DNA from: Dendrocalamus latiflorus | Lineage: Eukaryota; Streptophyta; Magnoliopsida; Poales; Poaceae | NCBI GenBank assembly: GCA_017311315.1 | Contig: CM029620.1 | Coordinates: 2,051,787-2,115,786 of the forward strand | DNA: 64,000 nucleotides | Reading direction: 5' to 3' | Shown here: positions 35,168-46,822 of the stretch, in pieces | How the letters are laid out: each line of letters opens with the position of its first letter | Numbering within the stretch: position 1 is the stretch's first letter | Notes under the pieces: generated by a model | What the model saw: only the letters and a program-made list of their open reading frames with translations | What the model was told of the DNA's origin: nothing | Databases searched by the model: none | Position numbers and translations under genes: made by a program

Positions 35168-35843
35168 GGGGCCATGGATCTGGACCCGGTGGCTGGGACA
35201 GCTAGGGGTCCTCGACGGTCCTCCCCCCTCCATCCTCATCGCCTCCTTGCCGCCATCGGGCCCTCACATGGAGCAGCTCAACCATCGCCCTGAGGAAGCA
35301 CGTCGTCGCTTGTTTCATTTCTATGTGACCAATTTGATATCAAGTTCGTCCTTTCTTATAGCCAATTGGAAATCGGATACCCAAAAGGCCAGCATCTTCA
35401 TATGTAATAACTGATTTTTATGTTGTGGGAATTAAACACTACAAGACATTTAAAGAGTCTCATTCCAGCAAAAGGAAGTGTAGCCTGTAAGTAATGTCTA
35501 GAGCTTTCTCTTTTCAGTGAAATGACGAATTGCTCATGTTGGTTTTTCCCCTATTTTGTGCACAGCTGCTGCTTGCCTATAAATGGTAGACAACAAATAT
35601 TGTCTTTTCCCATGATACCTATTTTCTATTTTGGCCTTCCTCATAATTTGCTTGAATCCACGCAGTATGTGCATGCAGTAATCCAACACATTATTGAACT
35701 TTTGTCTTCCGTCACCTAGATGAGCTTTATTGATATCAAATGGCACCAACTGTTCATAGCATTTTCTTATCAGATCATGCGTATTGGCTTGTGGCAGTAG
35801 GGTGCTACTCCCTTCCAAAGGAAAAATAATAGGAACTGCAGTT
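35168..35843. other. Unassigned sequence with one minus-strand open frame
   Basis: A 94-codon minus-strand frame (35818-35534; contains YEQLVPFDINKAHLGDGRQK) looks more protein-like than random but matches nothing I recognise. It could be an exon of a decayed host gene or an element relic. Positions 35168-35340 are GC-rich without a clear frame. Confidence 0.25.
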
Positions 35844-35851
35844 CGGTGAAA

Positions 35852-36606
35852 CAGTGGCGGATCCAGCCTAAAAATCTTGCTATGGCGGAGTCTTTTGAAG
35901 ACAAACTAATGAACTAACGGTTGTACTATTAAACCCAAGCAAAACCGACAATAAATCAAACCGCAATCACTAAATTGTAACAAGAAGGTAGTAAATAGAA
36001 GAATACCTCATGAATGTAGACCAGCGCTGGAGGCAACCTCTTGTGCCGGTGACGCCAGCGCCGGCTGCGTCGCTCCCCCTCTCCCTCTGTATTCTCGCTG
36101 CCACCGGCCAGCACTTCGGTCGCCCTCGCGTTTCGAGTTCGGCCGGTGCCGCCTGTCATCGCGCTCGCGCCGCCCAGCCCTCCGCAGCTCCGCTCAACCG
36201 CCGAGTTGCCGGCCGCGCTGCCGCCGCCCGAGGCGCCGAGCCGCCGACGCCGAGCCGCCGGTGGAGCCGTCGAGGTGGAGGCGCCGAGGGCCCGAGGCCG
36301 AGCCGCCGGTGGACGGGTGGAGGTGGAGGCGCCGGAGCGCCAGAGGAGCCCCTGCCGCCGGCCGCCGGTCGCCGCGCCGCCGAGTCCCCTCTCCCCTGGT
36401 CGCGCGCGCGGATCGATTCAGGCAGGAGGCAGGAGGCCACGCCGCCAGGCACCAGGCGGCCAGGGTGAACCCTAAGCTCTTTACTCATGGGCTCATGGGC
36501 TGGCTATTATGCAATTTGGCCCATTTCAACAGGGGGTAAGGAGTATTAATGCCAAAGGTTTGCTATGGCAGCTGCCATAGCATGCCATAATGTGGATCCG
36601 CCCCTG
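35852..36606. mobile_element. Non-autonomous hAT-like DNA transposon (755 bp)
   Basis: Inverted ends CAGTGGCGGATCCA and TGGATCCGCCCCTG (one mismatch) are flanked by a perfect 8-bp duplication CGGTGAAA (35844-35851 and 36607-36614), the hAT signature. The interior 36010-36480 is strongly GC-rich (Arg/Pro/Gly low-complexity frames on both strands) between AT-rich ends, so it probably carries captured gene DNA. No transposase is present. Confidence 0.88.
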
Positions 36607-36614
36607 CGGTGAAA

Positions 36615-37560
36615 CATTAGCTCAGCTAAGTAACTAATAGCTTTATATCCATGCAATTGTTAATGTTCAAATCACAGGTGGGCACATTTGATGTGAATGT
36701 GAGTGGCGATGGGGAGCCACAATAATGTGACAGTTAATCTTAGGCCGCATCACGAATTTCCAGCATGTTACGCAATATACCATGATGTCTGCCCCCCTGT
36801 AAAATTTCCCTGATAGAGTGGTTGTCTAATATCACTTCAGATTCAGATGTGCTGTTCTTATTAGATTGACACAAGATAGTAGTGTTAGTCCCTGTTAAGA
36901 AGGCATTTTTGTTTAGCCCTCCTCATCCAAGAGCTAGGATTACTCAAGAGTCAGGACCTAAATAATGATGGTCTCTCAGCTCTGCACGTCATTCCTCCTG
37001 TAAATTTCTTATTCCGCGCCCGCTGTTGGAGCTTATTATTTAATCCAACCTTTATTTTCTCGGATGCACATCCCAGCAACCCCTTCGGCCTTTGCCCATC
37101 ATCTCCACCATCGCATCTGCCTGGTGATGTCCCTCAGTCGCTCTTTCCTTCTCTCTCGCCCATCTGCTATTGTTACAGATAGAAAAGAATCTTCCGTATA
37201 TGCAGTCATACGTCATAGACTCAGGGACCTGGAAGAACTATTTATGTTTTCTACCAATTTCTTTTGATGGATTTATGTTGGATAGAGGTGGAGCTAGCTT
37301 GAGATGCCGCTGCTTGATGTTTTGCTTATTTACAGACTATGATGCTATATCCTAATTCATGGAAAACATTAGTTAGTACATTTGCTTGCAGTTTATGCAT
37401 GCAGCAAATATGTCTGGATCAATTACTTTTGCATGTTGTGTTTTATGATCCAAACCAGAAATTGAAGAATGCATGCAGGGATGGCATCCAGCAGGTGGGT
37501 TTTTTGCACACTTGGTTTTGTATAAGTTTTTGCAAAGCTATACATGCATTCGCCTAAGTT
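36615..37560. other. Unassigned sequence flanking the hAT element
   Basis: Mixed sequence with only short frames (37064-37267, 37170-37355). No domain or repeat was recognised. With 35168-35843 it may be the locus into which the hAT element jumped. Confidence 0.3.
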
Positions 37561-38321
37561 ATGTTCATCCAAGTACTGACAAGGATGGAGTAGGGCTGGC
37601 ATCCTGTAGGCGGCAATATTTTCTACCTTTGTAAGATGTTTGCGGAATTTTACATGTGTTCGCTTTAGTCACATCTTGGCATCCGCCATGACCATAGGCA
37701 CGGCTATCTAAAATAGTTTATATATTATACAGAGGTGGTACAATTTTGCTCACAAGATATGATTAACTCCTGATGTTGGTCATTACACGCTTCCGTAGAC
37801 GTGTAACAGAGTAATTACAACAAGGCTTTTATGATGTGAAGCCGTCAACTTGGCCATGCCCCCTCTAAGGTTTCACCCTAATAATGAATCCACTAAATCA
37901 GAGCCCCCTATTGCACCGTGTGAGACTTCTCGCGTCTTACGCCATGCTCACATTCGACCTATAACAGGACTCAGGTTGGGACTCACAAATTAGTTAGTCA
38001 GAACTGTCTCATACCAGTCTTGTGGTAGGACGATAGAGAGTTGTAGCAGTAGTTGACAGACTGGTCTTTAATTAACTTAGGTAGGCTTTCCATATATCCC
38101 TTGTGCCTAGCACCCATGTTGAGCCACCGAACATCAACACATGCTAGCAAGCACCTACCACCTAGCCATTTGCATAAGTTTAAACCAAGTTTTATTTTTT
38201 TGTGTCCAATATTTTATAGTCCTTCCTGACTCACCGAAGTTAAGAATACATTTTAAAACTCATCATTTTATGTGAAAAATATCCCAAGCCTACTTTATGT
38301 TGAGTCACCGAACATCAACAC
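37561..38321. other. Diverged gypsy LTR relic
   Basis: 37685-37810 (GACCATAGGCACGGCTATCT, then ACAAGA and CGTGTAACAG) is a diverged version of the Tekay LTR stretch at 5985-6100. A phrase (CACCGAACATCAACAC) occurs at both 38123 and 38307. Boundaries are unclear. Confidence 0.4.
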
Positions 38322-39537
38322 TGTAGCGATTTACTGTAGCAAAAAAACCGATCGCTATTTGATTCCGATCAGTATCAGTGAAACACGTTTTTTTGTTCAA
38401 TTTAACAATCGATTTTTAATCAAAACTAATTCGTGTATGTAAGCAAAAAAATACCTAGACATATATCAATATATGGAGAATTCATAGGAATCAGAAAACC
38501 AGAAAAAAGGATAGTATATGCGAATTAAAAAACTTACGAACTTTTATTCAAAAATGCAGACACTATTCATCCATCAAGTCTCATGAACTATCGCATCTGC
38601 ATACAGTTGCCGCTAACCTTTTTTCAGCTTTTTCATTCGTCGTGTGCCTCGCCGCCGCATGTCTTTTTTTCTCTCCGTGAACGTTGCAAGCGTAGACGAG
38701 ATTAGAATCGAGATGCCGTCGATCGTTCTGATGAAAAAGGCACTGCCGCCATCTATTTTTTTCTCCAAAACCAAGAGGCGTTCGGTCCTCCAAAAGCCGT
38801 ACCTCCGATCACAATTTCTGTCCCCTTTTATATAGCCTCCTATGAATCCTATTCAATCTCTACTTAGAATCCTAATCCAACTCGTCCAACTAGGCCTAAG
38901 CCTTTTTTATCTCAACCAGCCTTTCAGCCCACTACTTTTCAAGGGACCCAAAACCCTTCCTAACACGGGTTTTCCAATATTCCAACTTTCCTAACGCGTC
39001 ATGTGTCGAAGCCTCCAGAACCGCACCTCCCGTAACTTCTCCACGCATCATCCATATCTGATCTCCATGCGCCCCAAGCATGAGCCCGACCATCTCGTGA
39101 CCTCCTTGACCGTCTGAACCTTGGATCTCCCATACTAGTCCCGATCCACCTCGTCACTGACCATGATCGCCTTCATGCTCAACCTGCACATGTAAAGACC
39201 AAAGAATATTTTTTCGGCACAAATTTGTCCAAACTTAACCAAAATCAATCCGCGCACACGCAACACAACTCGCATAACAACGCGAAACAAACAAATTAAC
39301 CATTGTCAATTATTCATCACCAAAATAACTTAGACCTAACCACATGGTCGAACAATCTCCCCCTTGATGAATACATTGACAACACCATAAGATTGCATGA
39401 TGAATTAGCTTCAAATAAATATAAGTGAAGAACTAAAGCCAAAAAAGCATTTTTTAAGTCATAAATCTCAAATCTCGCAAAAACTCTCATCCTTAACACA
39501 AGAGATGCAAATTTACCAAATTTCTCTAATATCTCTC
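38322..39537 (-). mobile_element. 3' end of a minus-strand Sirevirus-like Copia element
   Basis: An LTR of about 1033 bp (38322-39354; plus-strand start TGTAGCGATTTAC, end CATGGTCGAACA) is followed on the right by CTCCCCCTTGAT. This reads AAGGGGGAG, a polypurine tract, on the minus strand (39355-39368). About 170 bp of internal sequence remains before the gypsy LTR at 39538 cuts it off. Confidence 0.6.
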
Positions 39538-39775
39538 TGTTGTGGTTATAGACCAAACAGAGAGAGATATGGTAGTGGAGAGTTAGGTGACCAATGCTTA
39601 GGGTTTCCCCTATGGCCTGGACTGTATATATAGCTACATGGGGAATGTTTTACAACTTTACCCTTACACTCAAGCATCCCCCTTAGGGGCATTTATGTCT
39701 TTACACATGTCCCATTTTGGGCCTTACAACCTTCTAACAGGCCTACTGGGCTAGGTGGGGGCCACCCCTACAACA
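39538..39775 (-). repeat. 3' LTR of element A (238 bp)
   Basis: Ends are TGTTGTGG and CTACAACA. Most blocks align with the LTR 49627-49859, including ACCAAACAGAGAG near one end and TAGGTGGGGGCCACCCCTA near the other; the centre is diverged. Confidence 0.75.
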
Positions 39776-40627
39776 GGAGCCCTCATGGTGACGGGCTTCA
39801 CGGGTCGAAGCCATGTTGCCGAGCCATTTGGCCCCCTCCGTCCCCGCGGCGTGTGAACTTTTGTATCGTTGGATGGAGCTCCATTGTCTGATCTAGTCTC
39901 TGCCTTGTACCGAGGATATGGAGCCGGGATGGCCGCCGAAGCTGTCTTCGACCTCGGGGTCCTTTGGAGACGGGCTCGTGTTGCAGACGTGCCGAGGCGC
40001 GATGCAGGTCCAACTGCCATTCATAATGACGTAGCCTAGTGCGGGGTCTTTGCGCGGAGGCGGGTCCGAAGCAGGCGCGTCGCGGAGGTACTTGCCAGGG
40101 TCATGCTATAGACGTGGAGTCAGCCTGTGGCCCAACAGCTTCGCGGTCCGGGGTGGACGTCTTAATTGCGGCGAGAATCGCGCTGACCTGTCAGGGGCGG
40201 GCAGCCGCAACCGCATGCGCTGTCTCGATAGGGAGGCACATGTGGCGGGACGCGAGTGGCGCATCGTGGGCTATCAGCGGTCGCACGACCACAGTCGCGC
40301 GTCCCTTCCCGAGGGAGGTAGGACGCTATTGGCGTCGTGCGCCGTCAGGCGGCCCGCAACTGCGTGCCCCGGCTACCAGCGGTTGCACTTCCCAATCATG
40401 GGGAACCGAACCGCTGGGCTCCCGACGGTTGTGTTTTCGATCGTGGGGAAGGTGGTAGGGCTTTATAAAGGTTTGCCCATGGCATGCGAGCATTCTTCTC
40501 AGTTGCTTGTTTGTCCCTGCGTTGCTTTCTTACTTCTCTTCCTGCTAGCGCAATCCGCCCCTACTCCTACTCTTTGGCGCTCTACTTCAGAAAGGAATGG
40601 CTTGCCACGAAGATCCCGCTCGTCGGC
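39538..40627 (-). mobile_element. 3' end of a minus-strand RIRE2/Grande-like gypsy element (element A)
   Basis: The LTR 39538-39775 (TGTTGTGGTTATAG...CCCTACAACA) and the adjacent sequence match the end of the element at 49627 onward. The internal part carries no gag-pol. A plus-strand TATA box (CTTTATAAAG, 40461-40470), a pyrimidine-rich leader and an ATG at 40596 suggest the promoter of an antisense gene, cut about ten codons later by the LTR inserted at 40628. Confidence 0.65.
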
Positions 40628-43618
40628 TGTAACATCCCAAATTGGGAATTACTGTAATTGCGAAAAGTGTAAAATCTTTTAATCATTTTCTTGGGTATTT
40701 CAAAAATCTTTGGTGTTACTCGAATCTCTCAAATTGGTTTTCCTTGCCGAAAGCCCAATTAATAAAATTCGAAATCTTGGGATCAAGAACCAAGTTTGAA
40801 AATCAAAATGAGAAAAATCCAATTCCCCTTGGAAGTATTGATTTCAAATTTAAAATTTGAAATCTGGACCTCCAAAACCAAGAACGGAAATTGAAACTGA
40901 TATAAAATCTTTCCATCCAATTTTCACATCTGGAAATTCAAATACTAAAGATTACAAGAATTATTTCTCCGAAATCTGCCAATCTTAAAATCTAAGTGTC
41001 GAATCCAAATTTTGAAACAAGTTTTCCAAATTGAAAATATAATTGCAAAACTAAATCTGAAAGTCCAATTTGGAAATTCCCAAATCACCAAAAATCTATC
41101 TTGGGCCTGGCCCATCTCTTCCCTTTTTCCCCAGCCCACTTCTCCTCCCCGGGCCATTTTTCTTTTTCATTTTCCCCGGCCACCTTTTCTTTCTTCTGGC
41201 CGCTGGCCCGACCGGCATCCTCTTTCTTCTTCCTTGCTCCTTGCTCCTCCTCCCTCTTCCCTCGTCGCACCAGGCCGGCCTGCCTCCGCTCGCCGCTGTT
41301 CTTCGCACCGGCCCAGCCCGCGCAACCACGCCACCCCCGGTATTGCCTAGCTTCGCCCGTGGTTTCGCGCTCCGCCCTGGTTTCCCCAACGCCCATACCG
41401 GCAGTACACGAACGCCCATGCCGGCGGTACCTCCGCCCATGCCAGGCACTGCTCCGCCTAGCTGCCAACCACCTTCACCGCTTATAAGAAGCCATTGCTT
41501 CTCTTCCCCCGTTGCCCATTTTCCTTGCGTCCAGCCGAGCCGCCCTAAGCATGGTGCCGCCGCCGCCTCACCTCGTCCCGGCCACCTCCGGCGAAAACTC
41601 GACGAATCGCCCACATCATGGCGCGCCCATTGACGCCCATTGCCTCCCCGCGCATTGGATTGAAAAATCGCTACTTGAATCCGCCGCGCCCGCTCCTTCT
41701 CCGTTTCCGGCCGGCCGCCGCCGCCTCCTCGGTCGGCCCCGGACCGATTCCTCGTGGATGGAGCAGCACCTCAGCACCCCGAGGCCTCCCCCACCATCGG
41801 CCGAAGCCCTCCGCCGCCCGAGCTCTCCGGCCATAGTAGCCTCCCCACGCCGCCGCTCGTGCGCGCCACCGGACCACCTCGGTCTCCCTCCGGCCACTTC
41901 GACCACTCCGGTGAGTTCCTCAGGGGTTGCTCATGCTTGTGCTCACTCCATTTTGCTCTCCCCTCTCTCCGGCCATCGGCGCCTCGATCGGCTTCATGTA
42001 CCTGACCGCTCCCCGCCGCCGGCCCGCCACCGTGCCTCCCCGGCTGGAGCTGCTGATAATAATAGCATGGCTAAATTATTTAATTATGAAGCTTAAGAAT
42101 TTCCCATTTCATCTTATCTAAATCCAAGGCAACTAAGGAAACGGTAACAAAAGATAATTAATATAATAATTTGAATAAAGGCATCTTCAATTTCAACATT
42201 TCAAATAACGAGAGTTCACCTTACCTTGCTTAACAAAAGGGTATCTCTCAAAAGTCATTTGCATACCGCATGAAATATAAAGATTGGTTTACACATCGCT
42301 AAAATCATGATAGATATCTTTTCAAAAGTGCTTAATATAATTGTGGTACAAACTTTAACATATATCTTAAAATACTAAGATTTGAAATGACAAATGGGTA
42401 CGATTAAGAACTCTTGAACAAGAAAGAGCAATCATTAATCTTCGTCTCACGCCCAAATCTCTAATCATTATCTTGGGATTTAAATCTAATGGTCGAGAAT
42501 AATTAATAATAAAAGAAATAGCTTTAAGATCTTTATTAATTTATAAACCACTCACCTAATAAGGGATAAACTGGTTAATCAATAAAATAATCAACCTTGT
42601 CTATAACAGTAACTGATTAAATGTTTGACTCCATACCTTAATTAAGTTATTAAAAATAATGATTCATTAAATTGGCAATTGCGACCTCAGATAAGTATTG
42701 ACACATGAAATATCAAAGTTACGCTGAGTATTTAAAATTATACTCATCTCCTGTAAGGCTCCCGCATCTTAAAATCACAAAGCTCTGTCCCTCTTTGCTA
42801 TTCTCATTAACCTCTTTTATCTGTCTGTAAGTATTGCCTGACTCACGGGACTTCCTTGATAAATATAAAATTAATAATGAGAAGGTTATCAAATAAATGG
42901 TCGAACCTCGCATTGCCCCGATCAGCTATGTTTTGACCTCTACTTTTTCAAAAGGGGGTATATTCCTGTAGATACTTCTTCATTTTGGTCCCTCCTTATT
43001 CTAAATTTTCCCTCACGGTAAAGCTATTCTGCCACCTCATTCCTTCGCCCAATTCATCTACCGCTGTGCTTACGACACACTAACCCGAATCATCCTTCTA
43101 TTCTCAAATCGTAATAAATGTATAATTTAAATTAACTTGGGCATTTAAAGTGTTTGGATTTATTTGGTCTTTCTTTTCATTGCCGCGTATTAGAATCTGA
43201 AGACTCAACAGGACGATGGATTCGAACAAGACCAAGACTCGGGTAAAAGCGAGGACTAGTAAAATTAAGATCAATGACTGAGAAGGCTTTGAATTAGAGC
43301 AATCAAGGCCGTGGTAAAACAAGCAAGGCAAGTCATCACTTTGATCATATTGATCCTACATTTTATGCAAAATTATTTTCCTTTAAATTATCAACTTGCA
43401 TGCCTAATTTATTATGCAAATGTATGTCAAAGCTTAAGGTAGCTACATGCCCACTTGCTGTTGAATTAGATCTAATATGCCATTTCTTGACACTTGAATT
43501 ACTTGATCCTTGTCGCCATAGAAATTAATGATAATCTCTACTAGCTATAAGTCATATTAAATGCCATGCTAGTCTTGTCAAATCCAGGGCACTAGTTGCC
43601 CTGATCATCAATCTTTAG
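40628..43618 (+). mobile_element. Tekay-like LTR, truncated at its 3' end
   Basis: It starts TGTAACATCCCAAATTGGG. A GC-rich pyrimidine-heavy section (41100-42060) corresponds in place to 56930-57850 of the Tekay LTR, and 42960-43420 resembles 6860-7260 of the solo LTR in reverse. It stops near 43618 inside the region equivalent to about 58740 and lacks the LTR end. The overlapping frames at 41070-42121 are low-complexity and treated as noncoding. Confidence 0.65.
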
Positions 43619-45283
43619 CCTCCGTGTGGCTCCACCAGGACTTCGCATCGGCGTCACGTACCTCGCCTCCGCGTGGCTCTACACTGCGTGCATGCACTCG
43701 AAGCTTCCGTGTACGTCGACGCAGTGTCCTACTCCTCCGTCGAGGTCCCCGCCGCGCCGGACCCCGCATGCACGACCTCGGCCTTCGTTCGGACTTCGCA
43801 TGTGCAACGCTGGACACCGCGTGCGAAACATCGACCTTCGCTTGGCACTCTGCGAGAATACCTCAAGGAAATACGTCAAGCGCCAAGCGCCATGGATATT
43901 TCATGTGAGGGACGAGCCGAACCTATTCCACCATGACGCCGCTGCTGCCGCGGAAGGCGACAGCGGCACAGTAGACATCCACAGCTTCCGCGCCCGCCTC
44001 CGCTGAACGTGCGTCGACCACTCCGGCGCGGCGAGCTCGGCGGGGTCGTGGGCTCTTCCTTCTCGCCATCGCGGCGCCCTCGGGGGTCCGCCTGATGGCA
44101 CTTACTCCGCGCCACGGCCCTTCGACTGGTAGGACCGGAGTCGTGAGCCCACGCACGTGAAGACCACCTCGGCCAGGGCCTCCGCGCACACGAGGACCAC
44201 CTCGGCCGATGACTCCGCCCAGACGAAGACATCCTCGGTGGGACTTCGTCGACCCTTCCTCGATCCCTCGAAGACTTCGCCCAGACGAAGACTTCCTCGG
44301 TGAGACTTCTTCGTCGACCCTTTATCGATCCCTCGAAGACTTCGCCGGCGTTCGACTCGGCTTCGGAACAACCGCGCCGCCCTTCGCTTGGCTCCGTGAT
44401 GGCTTCGCTGCCCTCTACCTCGGCTCTGCGCCTGATGGCACGGACTCCGCGTCGGCGGCGTCAACCCACTGCGTGCGCTACGTGCGTCTACAAGCCATAG
44501 GCACTACGGTGGCCTCGCGCGACTTCGACGGCGTCGAAGCATCTGCACGTACCTCGCGTCTGCTGTGTGGTCTACGCTTCATCGACGAAGCCGAAGGCTA
44601 CGTTGAGCGAAGTCCTCCGGATGGTAGCCCGCCTCATCGGCGAGGTCCGTCCGTGTGCTGGCCTCCGCATCCTCGACGAGGTCCGTCCAAGCGCTGACCA
44701 CCACGTCCTCGACGAAACCCGTCCGGGTGGTGGTCTCCGCGTCTGCACCGATCCTTCCGGAGTCTCCACCAGCACCGCGACGCCGGGCCTCCCATGGCCG
44801 TAGAACCTCACTGCGGCCACGCCTCTGACGATGCTTTCGGCCTTCGCCTCCGCGCCTCGGACCTTGCCTCTGGGCTTCTCCCGTACAGCCCAGGCCTCCG
44901 CTCATGACGGACTTCGCGCGCTGTGACCTCACCTCCAACCTGGGCTTCGACAGCAAGACACCTACTGTCAAGCATGCGCACAGGAGGGGCAGCACAAGCA
45001 GTGCAGGCATGCCAGCATACGTGCGCAAAAAAGTACTAAGTACTGGCATGCATGGCACATGTACGTCCATCGCATGCACGCACTTCGGCGCAAGCGCAGG
45101 ACAAGGCTTCGTCCCACAGGAGCTGGAGAGGACGCTGGGGTCTCCGCACCCGCGGAGCTTACTCCACGTCGCCACCACCTGGCCCGGTACGCACTGCATT
45201 GCGACAAGTCTTCAGCCATTTCTTTGTTGCCTCTATTTTGGCCCTCGTTTTTGGTTTAAATCGCACGATTGCCTCGAGCGTCG
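43619..45283. other. Element B internal sequence with degenerate repeats
   Basis: GC-rich sequence with recurring phrases such as CTTCGCCCAGACGAAGAC and CCTCGGTG(G/A)GACTTC. A clear duplication of about 68 bp lies at 44213-44347. Frames are open on both strands because of composition. No domain was recognised. Confidence 0.45.
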
Positions 45284-46550
45284 GCGTAGCCTACGGACTA
45301 TAAATAAGACGTAGCGTCGAGGTCCGCCTCCGCACGCGACAGTCTACGGACTATATATAAGATGTAGCGTCGAGGTCCGCCTCCGCAAGCGCCAGTCTAC
45401 GGACTCTAAATAAGACGTAGTGTTGAGTTCCACCTCCGCACGCGACAGTCTACGGACTATAAATAAGATGTAGCGTCGAGGTCTGCCTCCACACGCGCCA
45501 GTCTACGGACTCTAAATAAGACGTAGCGTCGAGGTCCGCCTCCGCACGCGACAGTCTACGGACTCTAAATAAGACGTAGCGTCGAGGTCTGCCTCCGCAC
45601 GCGCCAGTCTACGGACTCTAAATAAGACGTAGTGTCGAGGTCCGCCTCCGCACGCGACAGTCTATAGACTCTAAATAAGACGTAGCGTCGAGGTCCGCCT
45701 CCGCACGCGACAGTCCACGGACTCTAAATAAATAAGACGTAGCGTCGAGGTCCGCCTCCGCACGCGCCAGTCCACGGACTCTAAATAAGACGTAGCGTCG
45801 AGGTCCGCCTCCGCACGCGCCAGTCTACGAACTCTAAATAAGACGTAGCGTCGAGGTCCGCCTCCCCACGCGCTAGTCTACGGACTATAAATAAGACGTG
45901 GCGTCGAGGTCCGCCTCCGCACGCGCCAGTCTACGGACTCTAAATAAGACGTAGCGTCGAGGTCCGCCTCCGCACGCGACAGTCCACGGACTATAAATAA
46001 GACGTAGCGTCGAGGTCCACCTCCGCACGCGCCAGTCTACGGACTCTAAATAAGACGTAGCGTCGAGGTCCGACTCCGCACGCGACAGTCTACGGACTAT
46101 AAATAAGACGTAGCGTCGAGGTCTGCCTCCGCACGCGCCAGTCTACGAACTCTAAATAAGATGTAGCGTCGAGGTCCGCCTCCGCACGCGACAGTCTACG
46201 GACTATAAATAAGACGTGGCGTCCAGGTCCGCCTCCGCACGCGCCAGTCTATGGACTCTAAATAATGTAGCGTCGAGGTCCGCCTCCGCACGCAACAGTC
46301 TGCGGACTATAAATAAGACGTAGCGTCGAGGTCCGCCTCCGCACGCGCCAGTCTACGGACTCTAAATAAGACATAACGTCGAGGTCCGCCTCCCCACGCG
46401 CCAGTCTACGGACTCTAAATAAGACGCAACGGGGGGACGCCTCCGTGCGCACTCCACGGAGTATAAATAAGACGTAGCGTCGAGGTACGCCTCCGCTCGC
46501 ACCAGTCGACGGACTCTAAATAAGACGTAGCGTCGAGGTCCGCCTCCGCA
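45284..46550 (+). repeat. Tandem array, 53-bp unit, about 24 copies
   Basis: The unit contains GTCTACGGACTCTAAATAAG, or CTATAAATAAG in other copies, then ACGTAGCGTCGAGGTCCGCC. Spacing is 53 bp (for example 45395 to 45448). Each unit has a stem AGTC-N4-GACT overlapping a TATA-like box on the plus strand. Occasional units differ by 2-4 bp in length. Confidence 0.95.
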
Positions 46551-46822
46551 CGCACTCTACTGAGTATAAACAAGACGCGGATGTCTCGCGCACGTGTAGG
46601 CGTCGCTCCCGCACGTACTCTCCGGAGTATAAATAGACGTGGTTGAAGTTCCCACGCACTCTACCGAGTATAAGTATGCCGCGGATGTTATCCCTGCATA
46701 CTCTACGGAGTATAAAAATTGTGACAGGCCGAGACACCAGGGAGTGCCTCGCTTTAAGCGGCGCACCACTTGGATATCGCGCCCTCGTGCGCGTCGCATT
46801 AGGGACTGCACCGCGACTTTTT
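46551..46822 (+). repeat. Irregular units with ACTC-N4-GAGT stem and TATA-like box
   Basis: Stem ACTC...GAGT followed directly by TATAA occurs at 46554, 46617, 46658 and 46700, and once earlier at 46451. Spacing is irregular (about 41-63 bp). The same elements appear in reverse at 53786-53965 in the neighbouring element. Confidence 0.7.

Noticed and set aside
41070..42121. GC-rich frames (up to 194 codons) as a gene
   Set aside because: They correspond to the pyrimidine-rich part of a truncated Tekay-like LTR and show no domain.
43608..45314. Overlapping frames in element B as host genes
   Set aside because: Degenerate repeats and GC-rich composition give frames on both strands; no recognisable domain or splice pattern.
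45284..46550. Regularly spaced repeats as a CRISPR array
   Set aside because: Whole 53-bp units are tandem with no unique spacers, the DNA is plant nuclear, and there are no cas genes.
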